A stretch of 64,000 nt of DNA from Chitinophaga sp. HK235 (GTDB lineage Bacteria; Bacteroidota; Bacteroidia; Chitinophagales; Chitinophagaceae), in contig NZ_CP073766.1 of assembly GCF_018255755.1 (NCBI RefSeq), positions 868,001-932,000 on the forward strand, read 5' to 3'. Shown here in pieces: positions 7,995 to 16,003 of this stretch. The position numbers and the translations under genes were made by a program. Below the pieces are notes generated by a model, which saw nothing but the letters and a program-made list of their open reading frames with translations, was not told the origin of the DNA and did no database searches. Numbering within the stretch: the stretch's first letter is position 1; each line of letters starts with the position of its first letter.

Positions 7995-9182
7995 TTATTT
8001 TAGGGAGATGCGATCATAGGGTATATAGTTCTCCCATTCCCATGGCGTGTATACGTCACCGATAGCAGTAGCCAGCAGCTCTCTGAAAATACTTTCCCCG
8101 TTGTCACTATTAGTCATGATGGCAATAGCGATCTGTTTATCCGGGAAAGCGATGGTATAATGCCCCCATCCTTCGCTATGGCCTTCCTTAAAAAATGCGA
8201 TCCCATATGGGGTTTTGAGCAAGCCGATGCCAAGGCCGTAAAAGATGGTAGTAGTAGCAGGTGTTTTATCATATACCCAGGCGTCGTTACCAAATTGTTT
8301 TTTGGATAGTACAGCTATCTGCGGCCGCCGCATTTCTGTTATGCTTTTACTGCTCAGCCCCTCGCCGGTGAGCATGGCAGTAATAAAGCGGTCCCAATCG
8401 GTGATGCTGGTATACAGGGAGCCTGCAGCGTGCGGACTGGTCCGCTGATCAAACTCGTATGGATGTTGCAGGCTGTCATGTCCCAGGCAATGCCTGTCAT
8501 TAAAGACCGCCTGCCAGATATAGCTGCTGCGGTCCATCCCTAATGGTTTAAACACTTCTTCCCGGGCGATGGTCTCATAACTTTTGCCGGTGAGCTGTTC
8601 CAGTACAAACTGCAGGAGATAGAGCCCTTCCCCGGAGTAACCATAGAGGGTACCGGGATCTGATTTGATATGCAGTTTGCCGTCCAGCTCAAAGCCACGG
8701 TAGTTGGGAAAGCCGGTAGTATGATCGAGGCACATGCGGGCGGTGATAGACTCGTATCTTTTATCATTGCGGATATCCTGATAACCTCTTGTTTTTTTGG
8801 TGAAGACATAATCTGGTAAAGGTTTAGGAAGATATTTCACCAGTGGTGTATCCAGATCAATAATATGCCGTTCAGCGAGTTTCATCACGCAATAGGCAAA
8901 TACAGCCTTGCTATAGGAACAGGCCCAGAAGATAGTACTGGTGTCCATTGGGATGCTTTTGGATTTATCTGCAAAGCCAAAAGCCCTGACATATACCGGT
9001 TTGTTTTTATTGAAGACGGATACAGTCATGCCGGTCACCTGTGCGGTATCTATGAGTTGCCGGATTCGGGTGGTGAGGGAGTCTGCGGAGATGGTAGTGT
9101 TATTGATACGCTGGATACGTTGCCCCTGGGTATGACCGCAGAACAGGAGGACAATCAGCAGCGTAGCGAGTAGTGCTTTCAT
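7995..9182 (-). CDS. Serine hydrolase, beta-lactamase class C / PBP4* family, secreted
   Basis: 395 residues from ATG 9182, chosen because the signal peptide MKALLATLLIVLLFCGHTQGQ starts there. The catalytic SxxK is SYSK (89-92) in FWACSYSKAV. A tyrosine motif LYGYSGEG follows near residue 200, equivalent to YxN. A GHSEGWGHYT segment near residue 345 occupies the place of the KTG-like HxG motif. Family members are D,D-peptidases, esterases or beta-lactamases; the sequence does not decide among them. Likely periplasmic. The Lrp gene is divergent; the 238-bp gap holds two palindromes assigned to Lrp. Confidence 0.92.
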   Translation of the reverse strand: MKALLATLLIVLLFCGHTQGQRIQRINNTTISADSLTTRIRQLIDTAQVTGMTVSVFNKNKPVYVRAFGFADKSKSIPMDTSTIFWACSYSKAVFAYCVMKLAERHIIDLDTPLVKYLPKPLPDYVFTKKTRGYQDIRNDKRYESITARMCLDHTTGFPNYRGFELDGKLHIKSDPGTLYGYSGEGLYLLQFVLEQLTGKSYETIAREEVFKPLGMDRSSYIWQAVFNDRHCLGHDSLQHPYEFDQRTSPHAAGSLYTSITDWDRFITAMLTGEGLSSKSITEMRRPQIAVLSKKQFGNDAWVYDKTPATTTIFYGLGIGLLKTPYGIAFFKEGHSEGWGHYTIAFPDKQIAIAIMTNSDNGESIFRELLATAIGDVYTPWEWENYIPYDRISLK

Positions 9183-9366
9183 TATAACGTGTTTTTGCTG
9201 ACGAGGAGAGCAAAAACATGCCGAAAACATAAAGAATTGATTTAAAACAACTTAAACACAACCTACTCAGCTAAAAACGTCCGGAAATGGCCATCCTTGT
9301 GCGATCTCGTAATATGCTGCACAAAAAAACCGGTGTCCGCCGCGGGTGGTTTCATATTTTTTTGCG

Positions 9367-9405
9367 ATTATTGCAATAATATCCATATTTTTAGAAAATA
9401 TTCTA
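9367..9405. promoter_or_regulatory. Candidate Lrp/AsnC operator: two palindromes upstream of the Lrp gene
   Basis: ATTATTGCAATAAT (9367-9380) is a perfect 14-bp palindrome, and TAGAAAATATTCTA (9392-9405) is a near-palindrome 25 bp further on, ending 15 bp before the Lrp start codon. AT-rich palindromes at this spacing are typical of Lrp/AsnC autoregulatory sites. Regulation is inferred from position. Confidence 0.6.
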
Positions 9406-9420
9406 AATCGCACCGCGAAA

Positions 9421-9894
9421 ATGAGCCACTCTTTAAATATTGACAAATTAGATTTGCAAATCATTTCGGAAATGTCAACTGATGCCGGCATCTCCTATGC
9501 AGAGCTGGGGAAAAAACTATTTGTTTCCGGGGGTACTATCCATGTACGTATCAAAAAGCTGCATGAAATGGGCGTTATCAAAGGTACCCGCCTGCAGGTG
9601 AACCTTCGGGCAATTGGTTACGACGTACTGGCTTTCATTGGCATCTACCTCGAGAAAAGTTCACTGTACGAAAGTGTAGCCAAACAGTTACTGAAGATCC
9701 CGCAGGTAGTACGGTTAAATTATACCACCGGCGCCTACAGCATGTTTGCAGAGATCATCTGTAAAGACAGTGCGGAACTGCGTAAGATCCTCCAGGATGA
9801 TCTGCAGCATATCAAAGGGATAGAGCGTACCGAAACCATTATTTCCCTGGAAGAAAGCTTCTCCAGGCCAATCAATGTCAGCGAGGTGCTTTAA
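9421..9894 (+). CDS. Lrp/AsnC family transcriptional regulator
   Basis: 157 residues from ATG 9421. An N-terminal winged helix-turn-helix (about 8-62) opens with LDLQIISEMSTDAGISYAELGKKLFVSGGTIHVRIKKLHEMGVIKG, the AsnC-type HTH. A RAM ligand-binding domain follows (about 70-145), with LAFIGIYLE and VVRLNYTTGAYSMFAEIICKD strands. These regulators sense amino acids or related metabolites as octamers. It is divergent from the serine hydrolase and has its own palindromic upstream sites. A longer upstream start (9346) was rejected because it adds a hydrophobic, non-family leader. Confidence 0.95.
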   Translation: MSHSLNIDKLDLQIISEMSTDAGISYAELGKKLFVSGGTIHVRIKKLHEMGVIKGTRLQVNLRAIGYDVLAFIGIYLEKSSLYESVAKQLLKIPQVVRLNYTTGAYSMFAEIICKDSAELRKILQDDLQHIKGIERTETIISLEESFSRPINVSEVL

Positions 9895-9918
9895 AGACTT
9901 TGTATTAGTATAAAAAGC

Positions 9919-9960
9919 CAGGCGGCCATCGACACTATGTCAATGGCCGCCTGACTTTTT
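9919..9960. terminator. Bidirectional terminator between Lrp and the RNA methyltransferase
   Basis: CAGGCGGCCAT (9919-9929) pairs with ATGGCCGCCTG (9943-9953) and is followed by a T-run (9956-9960) on the plus strand and preceded by A residues that give a T-run on the minus strand. It sits between two convergent genes. Confidence 0.9.
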
Positions 9961-9968
9961 ATGTTCTT

Positions 9969-11153
9969 TTAACTGATGCCCAGCTTGCGGGTATCGCGGG
10001 TACCGGCATACAGTTCGTATTCAAGGAGACGGCAATCGAGGGTACTATTGTAGAATTCAATCCTGCGTTTGGCTTTAAGGCCTATTTTCTTTGCCAGGTC
10101 GAGATTACCGGTAAAAATGTAACCGTGGTAGCCTCCGCATTTTTGTTTCATGAAGTCACCAATACGGCTATACGTTTCTTCCAGTTCGGTGATTTCTCCG
10201 AGGCGCAAACCATATTCCGGGTTCATGAATACCACACCGCCGGCATCCGGTGGCACAGGAGTAGCAGCAAAATCGCAGACGGAGAAAGTGATCATATCGG
10301 CCACTCCGGCAGCTCTGGCGTTTTTACGGGCATTCTCTACGGCCTGGGGGCTCAGATCAGTAGCAATGATACGCAGTTCGGGCACTTCAACGATTTGTTT
10401 TTCCAGCCGGCCCCTCTCCTCGTGATAAACGTTTTCATCATAGCCCTGCAGGTGCATGAAAGCGTAATTGTTGCGAAAAAGGCCCGGGCGGCTGTTGGTG
10501 GCAATCAGGGCTGCTTCAATGGCCACGGTACCGGAGCCGCACATTGGGTTAATAAAAGGAGCTTTGCGATCCCAACGGGTAGCCAGGATAGTGGAGGCAG
10601 CCAGGGCTTCCAGCATGGGCGCCCGTCCGGGTATTTTGCGGTAGCCGTGACGGCCCAGAGAATCACCGGAGGTATCTATAAATATTTCTGCTTCTTCATT
10701 TTTCCAGAAAAGATGAATGACTGCACCGTTCAGCTCAGCCCCGGTAGAAGGTCTTGTGCCGGTTTTATCACGCATACAGTCTATCACCGCATCTTTCACA
10801 CGCAGGTTGGCGAACATGCTGTTTTTAATAGTATCGTTCTGTACATTGCTGGTAATGGAGAAATAACCATCCGGATGCAGGAGTGTTTCCCAGGGAATTG
10901 CTTTGACCCGCGCATAGATTTCGTCGGCATCCCGGGCGTCAAATTTCCGGAGGCTGTATAAAACCTGGCTGGCACAGCGCAGGTTCAGATTAAGCCGGAT
11001 ACATTCATTGATAGAGGCAAACAGGCGTACACCCGTTACAAAAGTTTCTTCAACCTTAAAACCCAACTCGTTTACTTCCTGTTCCAGGTAAGGCGTCAGC
11101 CGCTTGTGGCAGGTGATGGTTACCGGTGCTTTCTTCGTGTATAAAGACGTCAT
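9969..11153 (-). CDS. THUMP-domain RNA methyltransferase, RlmL/YpsC-like (23S rRNA guanine-N2)
   Basis: 394 residues. Order: N-terminal ferredoxin-like/THUMP region (1-155), which binds RNA; a Rossmann methyltransferase domain with FINPMCGSGTVAIEAAL (about 201-217, SAM motif I), a ribose-binding IIATDLSPQAVENARKNA, and catalytic NPEYGLRLGE near residue 315 in place of the usual NPPYG. This matches the N-terminal module of RlmL and the Gram-positive YpsC, which make m2G2445 in 23S rRNA. A tail after residue 380 is short. The methionine aminopeptidase gene lies upstream in the same direction, separated by a 16-bp hairpin. rRNA target is inferred from family. Confidence 0.93.
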   Translation of the reverse strand: MTSLYTKKAPVTITCHKRLTPYLEQEVNELGFKVEETFVTGVRLFASINECIRLNLNLRCASQVLYSLRKFDARDADEIYARVKAIPWETLLHPDGYFSITSNVQNDTIKNSMFANLRVKDAVIDCMRDKTGTRPSTGAELNGAVIHLFWKNEEAEIFIDTSGDSLGRHGYRKIPGRAPMLEALAASTILATRWDRKAPFINPMCGSGTVAIEAALIATNSRPGLFRNNYAFMHLQGYDENVYHEERGRLEKQIVEVPELRIIATDLSPQAVENARKNARAAGVADMITFSVCDFAATPVPPDAGGVVFMNPEYGLRLGEITELEETYSRIGDFMKQKCGGYHGYIFTGNLDLAKKIGLKAKRRIEFYNSTLDCRLLEYELYAGTRDTRKLGIS

Positions 11154-11172
11154 CCGGCAAATGTACGGATTT

Positions 11173-11218
11173 AGGGATTTACGGATGGATTTAAAGAATT
11201 GCCCATCCGTAAATCCCT
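11173..11218 (-). terminator. Long hairpin between map and the RNA methyltransferase gene
   Basis: AGGGATTTACGGATGG (11173-11188) and CCATCCGTAAATCCCT (11203-11218) form a perfect 16-bp stem with a 14-nt loop. Position just after the map stop codon suggests a terminator or processing stem that separates it from the downstream gene. The U-tract is weak. Confidence 0.7.
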
Positions 11219-11224
11219 GTATGG

Positions 11225-11989
11225 TTAAATCTCGTTGGCTGCTGTGAGGATAACGGGTTCACCATCTGTAATAACGATGGTATGTTCATGCTGGGCTACA
11301 AAACCACCTCTATTACCAATCAGTGTCCAGCCGTCCTGAGCCTGGTTGGCATAATTGGAGCGGGTGGAAATAAATGTTTCCACAGCCACGACGCTGTCTT
11401 TGCGGAAACGCTCCTTATTACGGCGTTCGTAGCAGTTCAGGATATCTTCCGGTGCTTCGTGCAGGCTTCTGCCTACACCATGCCCTGCGAGATTGCGGAT
11501 CACGGTGAAGCCTGCGCGTCCGGCTTCGTTTTCAATCAGTTTGCCGATATCGGCGATCTTCACGCCCCCTTTTATCTGATGAAGCGCTTTGTAGAGGATA
11601 GTGCGGGAAGCATCCACCAGTGGCTGATGCTGATGCAGGTCCTGCCCCAGTACAAAAGAGCCGCCGTTGTCTGACCAATAACCATCCAGCTCCGCAGACA
11701 CGTCAATATTTACCAGATCTCCTTCCTGCAGGATCTTTGTTGCAGAAGGGATACCATGTGCGATCTCATTGTTTACGCTGATACAGGTCCAGCCTGGAAA
11801 ACCGTATGTAAGTCTGGGAGCAGACTTTGCACCCAGCTTTTTTAATATTTCACCACCATACTCATCCACTTCTTTGGCAGACATTCCCGGCCTGGCATAG
11901 TACCTCATTTCCTTTAAAGTAGTAGCTACCGCCTCGCTCACTCTCTTCATTCCCTGTAAATCCGATTCTGATGTAATAGACATATCCAC
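11225..11989 (-). CDS. map: Methionine aminopeptidase, type I
   Basis: 254 residues. The pita-bread fold ligands are all visible: H78 in NEIAHGI, D96 in NIDVSAELDGYWSDNG and D107 eleven residues later, histidine in NLAGHGVGRSLHE, glutamate in VAVETF, and glutamate in QHEHTIVI. It removes the initiator methionine from nascent proteins, using two divalent metal ions. No zinc-finger or SH3 extension, so this is a short type Ia enzyme. It lies away from any ribosomal protein cluster, so it may be a second copy. The start could also be the ATG two codons in (11983). Confidence 0.95.
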   Translation of the reverse strand: MDMSITSESDLQGMKRVSEAVATTLKEMRYYARPGMSAKEVDEYGGEILKKLGAKSAPRLTYGFPGWTCISVNNEIAHGIPSATKILQEGDLVNIDVSAELDGYWSDNGGSFVLGQDLHQHQPLVDASRTILYKALHQIKGGVKIADIGKLIENEAGRAGFTVIRNLAGHGVGRSLHEAPEDILNCYERRNKERFRKDSVVAVETFISTRSNYANQAQDGWTLIGNRGGFVAQHEHTIVITDGEPVILTAANEI

Positions 11990-12055
11990 TGGTTTTGGTG
12001 TAGTTAAAGGTAGGGAAACCTCTGCAAAACATCAAATTGGCAAAGCTGTTTGTCT

Positions 12056-12598
12056 TTAGCAATCAATGTACTTCGCTGGTACATGATCCGTTAACCAAAC
12101 ATTGTTTGCAGACTTGTAGAACTTCACACCATCGCGGTGCATGCTGCCACTGCGTACAGTCAGTATTACCGGCAGTCCGCGCCGGGAGCCTACAGCCTGG
12201 GCTGTTTCCTTTAATTCGGACAAGTGTACATGATGGCGGCTCATCTTCAGCAACCCTTCCTTCCTGATAGATGACATAAATTTACTGACGGTGCCATGAT
12301 AAAGATATTCCGGTGGCTCGGCCTCTTCCAGGTCCAGCGATACGTTGATGGAATGTCCCTGGTTGGCCCGGATACGGGTTTTATCTTCGTTGAAGGCAAA
12401 CCGTTGTTTATCATTTTCTGCCACTACAATGGATAATTCCTCCAGTGTAAACTGTTGTCCTTTACGGCCCGCTTTAGCCATCAATTCCTGTACATCGGCC
12501 CATCCGTTGGCATCAAGTTTAAGACCAATGATTTCCGGGCTATGCCGGAGTATGAGACTAAGAAATTTGCTTATATTTTTTATTCTATTCGGATTCAT
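12056..12598 (-). CDS. kptA: RNA 2'-phosphotransferase (KptA/Tpt1)
   Basis: 180 residues, full length for the family. Catalytic Arg-His is R18-H19 in LSLILRHSPE, then R77 in RIRANQGHS, H101-G102-T103 in YHGT, and the RHHVHLS NAD-binding loop (121-127) with the GSRRG arginines (138-141). Tpt1/KptA moves an RNA 2'-phosphate onto NAD+, giving ADP-ribose 1'',2''-cyclic phosphate and nicotinamide. In eukaryotes it finishes tRNA splicing. Bacterial roles are unsettled, and related enzymes can ADP-ribosylate nucleic acid 5'-phosphates. It is the last gene of an operon; NADAR ends one base before it (12599). Confidence 0.96.
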   Translation of the reverse strand: MNPNRIKNISKFLSLILRHSPEIIGLKLDANGWADVQELMAKAGRKGQQFTLEELSIVVAENDKQRFAFNEDKTRIRANQGHSINVSLDLEEAEPPEYLYHGTVSKFMSSIRKEGLLKMSRHHVHLSELKETAQAVGSRRGLPVILTVRSGSMHRDGVKFYKSANNVWLTDHVPAKYIDC

Positions 12599-12599
12599 G

Positions 12600-13145
12600 T
12601 TATGATAATTTGTCCCTTACTTCCATCAGTGCATAACCCAGCAGGTTTTGCCCTCTCCATCGCAAGGGATTTTCAATATGTTCGTGATCGGCTTTCATGC
12701 CAATGCCCCAGATAGCGTCTACAGGGCTGGCTTCTACCAGTACACGGTCTTTTGTGTTCAATAAAAATGTTTTCAGGTCTGCATGCTGTGAAAACTTCAG
12801 CAGGTTACCAGCGGCTACAATAGCTGATTTTTGCTGGTCCCATATCACGGGATCGAAACGGTGTACCTGCCTGCCGAGCTTTTTGGCGGCGGCGGGAGAA
12901 CCGGCTTTTAGTATTTTCTCCAGTACTGCATCGTCTTTAAACAACCGGGCTTTTCCAGCCATCATCCAATGTTCGGCGGTAGGATACACGATGCCGTTTT
13001 CTTCGAAAGGCGCAGTCCACCACTGACTCAGGCAGCTTTGTGTGACGCGGCCATCCGGCGAAACCTGATGTCCCCAGAAAAAAAGGTATTTTATTTTTTC
13101 GTTTGCTTTATATTTTTTGATCAGCCATTGATTATCGTATAGCAT
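12600..13145 (-). CDS. NADAR family protein (YbiA-like ADP-ribose/N-glycosidase)
   Basis: 181 residues, one NADAR domain. Signature segments: YLFFWGHQVS (about 20-29), CLSQWWTAPFEENGIVYPTAEHWMMAGKARLF (38-69, holding the catalytic Glu in the TAEHWMM motif), RVLVEASPVDAIWGIG (about 135-150) and a final WRGQNLLGYALMEVRD. The family hydrolyses N-glycosidic bonds in riboflavin intermediates (YbiA/RibX) and some members remove ADP-ribose from guanine bases in nucleic acids. The neighbours, KptA and PARG, favour the ADP-ribose role here. Its start overlaps the end of the PARG-like gene by 14 bp, so the two are translationally coupled. Confidence 0.94.
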   Translation of the reverse strand: MLYDNQWLIKKYKANEKIKYLFFWGHQVSPDGRVTQSCLSQWWTAPFEENGIVYPTAEHWMMAGKARLFKDDAVLEKILKAGSPAAAKKLGRQVHRFDPVIWDQQKSAIVAAGNLLKFSQHADLKTFLLNTKDRVLVEASPVDAIWGIGMKADHEHIENPLRWRGQNLLGYALMEVRDKLS

Positions 13146-13989
13146 ATGACGTTATATTCTTTCTGAATGTATTAATGGTTTCCTGTTTTTCAGTGTTATC
13201 GTACACGGCAAAAACGATTTTGGAAAATGCGTGACGGAATCTGTCGTCGGCCTGCAGGAAGGAGGCAAACCAGGCTGCCACCTCTTCTTTGTTGTTACGG
13301 AACACGCCACATCCCCAGGCTCCGAGTATGAGTGTGGTCTGTTGATGTGCTATAGCCACAGACAACAACTTCTCCATCCTGGACAACATCACCGGTTTGA
13401 TCCTGCCGATGTTCTGCGGTTCATTATCCTTTACCGCTCCGGCATTGACAGCAGGCGCTGTGATAACAGAGACGGTATAATAATCGTCCAACAGTGCATC
13501 CCTGTCGTTACGGAAAACGGGTACCAGCGGTGAGTATATCATATGGTCTGTGTAGAGGCAGGTACCACAGTTCCGGTTGGTCTGGTACATTTCACGTTGT
13601 GGCTCCAGACAACGATACAGGCCACTGGCTCTTGCCAGCGCTTCTTCCTGCGCATGTGCACCGCTCAGAAAGCCACCGCCTGGATTTTTGGCAGAGGCAA
13701 AGTTCAGGCAACATACATTATCCAGTTTTTCTTTTACCACCAGTCTGTAAGCAGCAGCGAAGGTACTTTCACCAGTCACCTCAATGGAGCAGTCATAATG
13801 GGGAGCTTTCCGGTCCCGTTCCATAAACACCTGCTCAAAGTCTTCCGGTCTGTATAATACGGAGTGATCTGCGGCATATTGCAGCGATTCTTCTATCACG
13901 ACTTCTTTTCCTCCGGGGTTAGTATAGGAACCGTTGTTGAGGATATCCACTGTTTCCCAGGCTATTCTAGCCCTCTCCTGTTTTTTCAT
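13132..13989 (-). CDS. PARG-like macro-domain protein (TIGR02452 family)
   Basis: 285 residues. The bacterial-type poly(ADP-ribose) glycohydrolase signature is complete: GGG (104-106) in AKNPGGGFLSGAHAQEEALARAS, with catalytic glutamates in QEE (114-116). TLILGAWGCGVFRN near residue 225 is the ADP-ribose-binding loop seen in macro domains. An N-terminal microbial-PARG subdomain (1-60) precedes the macro fold. Known members cleave poly- or mono-ADP-ribose. It is first in the three-gene operon with NADAR and KptA, whose promoter lies at about 14089-14116. A second role such as phosphatase on the KptA product is possible but unproven. Confidence 0.92.
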   Translation of the reverse strand: MKKQERARIAWETVDILNNGSYTNPGGKEVVIEESLQYAADHSVLYRPEDFEQVFMERDRKAPHYDCSIEVTGESTFAAAYRLVVKEKLDNVCCLNFASAKNPGGGFLSGAHAQEEALARASGLYRCLEPQREMYQTNRNCGTCLYTDHMIYSPLVPVFRNDRDALLDDYYTVSVITAPAVNAGAVKDNEPQNIGRIKPVMLSRMEKLLSVAIAHQQTTLILGAWGCGVFRNNKEEVAAWFASFLQADDRFRHAFSKIVFAVYDNTEKQETINTFRKNITSYAIR

Positions 13990-14075
13990 ATGGTCTTCAT
14001 TTTGCTCATCAGGTAATTGAAAGCGCAGAAGGGGTTATTGCTTCCTATGCTGATAAGGCGTTAATTTTTTGTTTA

Positions 14076-14116
14076 CGTCAATCTGACGCAAAGTAAAACA
14101 TTTTTATTTTAACAAA
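14076..14116 (-). promoter_or_regulatory. Promoter and candidate operator of the PARG-NADAR-KptA operon
   Basis: On the minus strand a -33 TTTG (14113-14116) and a -7-like TACTTTG (14089-14095) are 17 bp apart, close to the Bacteroidota promoter. Just downstream of the -7 box an inverted repeat CGTCA-3nt-TGACG (14076-14088) sits where a repressor would block transcription. Promoter spacing and operator role are inference. Confidence 0.5.
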
Positions 14117-14222
14117 CAACAATTTTTGCTGATACAGCGGAAATGGCGTTTCTCGTCAGTGACTTTCAGGATATTTATCATAAAGCTTATTATTGCTGTC
14201 ATAAATTTTCAAGTATTGATCT

Positions 14223-14975
14223 ATGGACATTTCAACTATTGCTGTCAAACTGTTTCCTGCTTACGAAGATGTTTTTTATGACGAGCAGGAAATGCATCAA
14301 AAGCATTTCCTGCCTTTATGTTCTGTAATGTTTCCATCGGCGGGCATCGCAGAAGGCCAATGGCTGCACTTTGTTTCTGTAAAGGAATTGTACGATGGAA
14401 GAGTTGGAGAACAATCCCGTGCTCATCATACCCGGTATAGCCAGCCCGACACTTTTGCCTTTGATGTGATAGACGGCAAGTATAAATTTGATGCAGACTG
14501 GCGTTTTTTTGGTGATCACCGTCAGATTGAGCCTGGAGCTTATCAGGAGAATTACACTGACCATGAAATAGCATATAACATGAATGAGTCGATGTATGCG
14601 CTGAAAAAGGCCTACTATCAGCAATTCAGGAAATTGTACCAGGGCGACTTTAACCGGCCCGGGTTAATGGTAGAGGACATCAGAAGACTGGAAAGACTGA
14701 GAGCACTGAGCCCTGATGATCTGAAGCAGGACCCGATAGACAACTATCTGGTCGAAAGGCAACAACAAAAGAAAGGTCGTCTTTTTGACAACATATACCC
14801 AGACCTTTTTCCGGACGAGGGCGACGTAATAGCGCCTGTGGATGAAGCAGGCAATCCTTTTACTTTCATTGGCAACCTGGACGGATACCATTTCCAGCAT
14901 CACGCACCGGAGAATATCTGTTTGTTTTACGATCAGACACTTCAAAAAGCAGTTGCTTGTCTGGGCAACAGCTGA
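14223..14975 (+). CDS. Unknown protein divergent to the KptA-NADAR-PARG operon
   Basis: 250 residues. No signal peptide, membrane segment or sure family. The end (about 208-248), GNPFTFIGNLDGYHFQHHAPENICLFYD, weakly recalls the DUF1963/YwqG pattern (IGxxD, then LFYD with a basic residue), but the rest does not help. A charged, glutamine-rich central helix (about 120-190) is likely: KKAYYQQFRKLYQ, RLERLRALSPDD and VERQQQKKG. Cytosolic. It shares its upstream region with the PARG operon, so a common regulator could control both. The 9-bp inverted repeat 15022-15065 may end it. I cannot assign a function. Confidence 0.75.
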   Translation: MDISTIAVKLFPAYEDVFYDEQEMHQKHFLPLCSVMFPSAGIAEGQWLHFVSVKELYDGRVGEQSRAHHTRYSQPDTFAFDVIDGKYKFDADWRFFGDHRQIEPGAYQENYTDHEIAYNMNESMYALKKAYYQQFRKLYQGDFNRPGLMVEDIRRLERLRALSPDDLKQDPIDNYLVERQQQKKGRLFDNIYPDLFPDEGDVIAPVDEAGNPFTFIGNLDGYHFQHHAPENICLFYDQTLQKAVACLGNS

Positions 14976-15021
14976 GACAGCGCACACTAGCTTCCGGGGC
15001 AAGTTGGCACATGAAAGAACA

Positions 15022-15065
15022 ATGCAGGCAGTTGTGGGTTATCTGTAAAGCGGGTATGCCTGCAT
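15022..15065 (+). terminator. Weak inverted repeat after the unknown gene at 14.2 kb
   Basis: ATGCAGGCA (15022-15030) pairs with TGCCTGCAT (15057-15065) around a 26-nt loop, with no U-tract. It lies between two plus-strand genes and may separate them. Confidence 0.35.
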
Positions 15066-15083
15066 AAGTCTAAAAACACATTT

Positions 15084-15761
15084 ATGAGAGTATTAATTGT
15101 GCTTACTTCCCATGATACGCTGGGTAATACCGGCCACAAGACCGGTTTCTGGATAGAAGAATTTGCGGCACCTTACTACGCCCTGGCCGATGCGGGGGCA
15201 GAGGTTACCATTGCTTCTCCGAAGGGAGGCCAGCCACCGATAGACCCCAAGAGTGAGCTGCCTGATTTCCAGACGCCCGCCACCAAACGATTCAATGAAG
15301 ATGAAACATTAAAGAATAAACTGGCACATACTGCCAGGTTAAATGAAGTCATGGCGGATGACTATGACGCCGTTTTTTATCCCGGCGGACATGGCCCGCT
15401 ATGGGACCTTGCCGACGATCCGAATTCCATTGCATTGATAGAAGAATTTTACCGGCAAAACAAACCGGTAGCTTTTGTTTGTCATGCGCCTGGTGTCTTA
15501 AAAAAAGTAAAAGCCCCCAATGGCGCATCTATTGTGAAGGGCAAGGAAGTCACCGGTTTCAGCAATACAGAGGAAGAAGCGGTGCAGCTCACGAAGGTGG
15601 TACCTTTTCTGGTAGAAGATGTTTTAAAGCAAAACGGAGGCATTTACAGCAAAGAAAAAGACTGGCACTCCTATGCCATCAGAGATGGGCTGCTGATCAC
15701 CGGACAGAACCCTGCTTCCTCTGAAGAAGTAGCAAGGATTCTCATTGAAATGCTGTCCTGA
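15084..15761 (+). CDS. DJ-1/PfpI superfamily protein, Hsp31-like
   Basis: 225 residues. Nucleophile elbow VAFVCHAPGVL with Cys133 and His134; the paired acidic residue is in GFWIEEF (E25/E26). DAVFYPGGHGPLWDLADD (about 95-112) is the typical Hsp31/PfpI class sequence. Family members are glyoxalase III or protein deglycase/holdase-type enzymes that handle methylglyoxal stress; the exact activity is not decidable. Length is as expected for the type 1 glutamine amidotransferase-like class. Stop at 15761. The next bases up to 16003 carry no clear gene. Confidence 0.92.
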   Translation: MRVLIVLTSHDTLGNTGHKTGFWIEEFAAPYYALADAGAEVTIASPKGGQPPIDPKSELPDFQTPATKRFNEDETLKNKLAHTARLNEVMADDYDAVFYPGGHGPLWDLADDPNSIALIEEFYRQNKPVAFVCHAPGVLKKVKAPNGASIVKGKEVTGFSNTEEEAVQLTKVVPFLVEDVLKQNGGIYSKEKDWHSYAIRDGLLITGQNPASSEEVARILIEMLS

Positions 15762-16003
15762 TATTACAGATTACTTTCCGGATGGCCGACAATCCGGGTA
15801 TTACCGCAACAGAAGCGCAGGAAATAGAAACGCTGGTCACTCCCCTGCTGAACCGGCTCAAAGCCGGATTTAAAAGCTGATGATCTACCTCTTTAAAAAC
15901 TGCGGTAGCCCGCTATTACAGGGAAACCCCCATAATAATTTCACTTATTTTGGTGTTAATACAATGCGTAATCTATTATCCACCTAACGCCCCTGCTCTT
16001 TAG

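Noticed and set aside
15782..15880. A 32-codon frame (MADNPGITATEAQ...) between the DJ-1 gene and the membrane protein gene
   Set aside because: It is short and shows no known family; it may be a remnant but cannot be supported.
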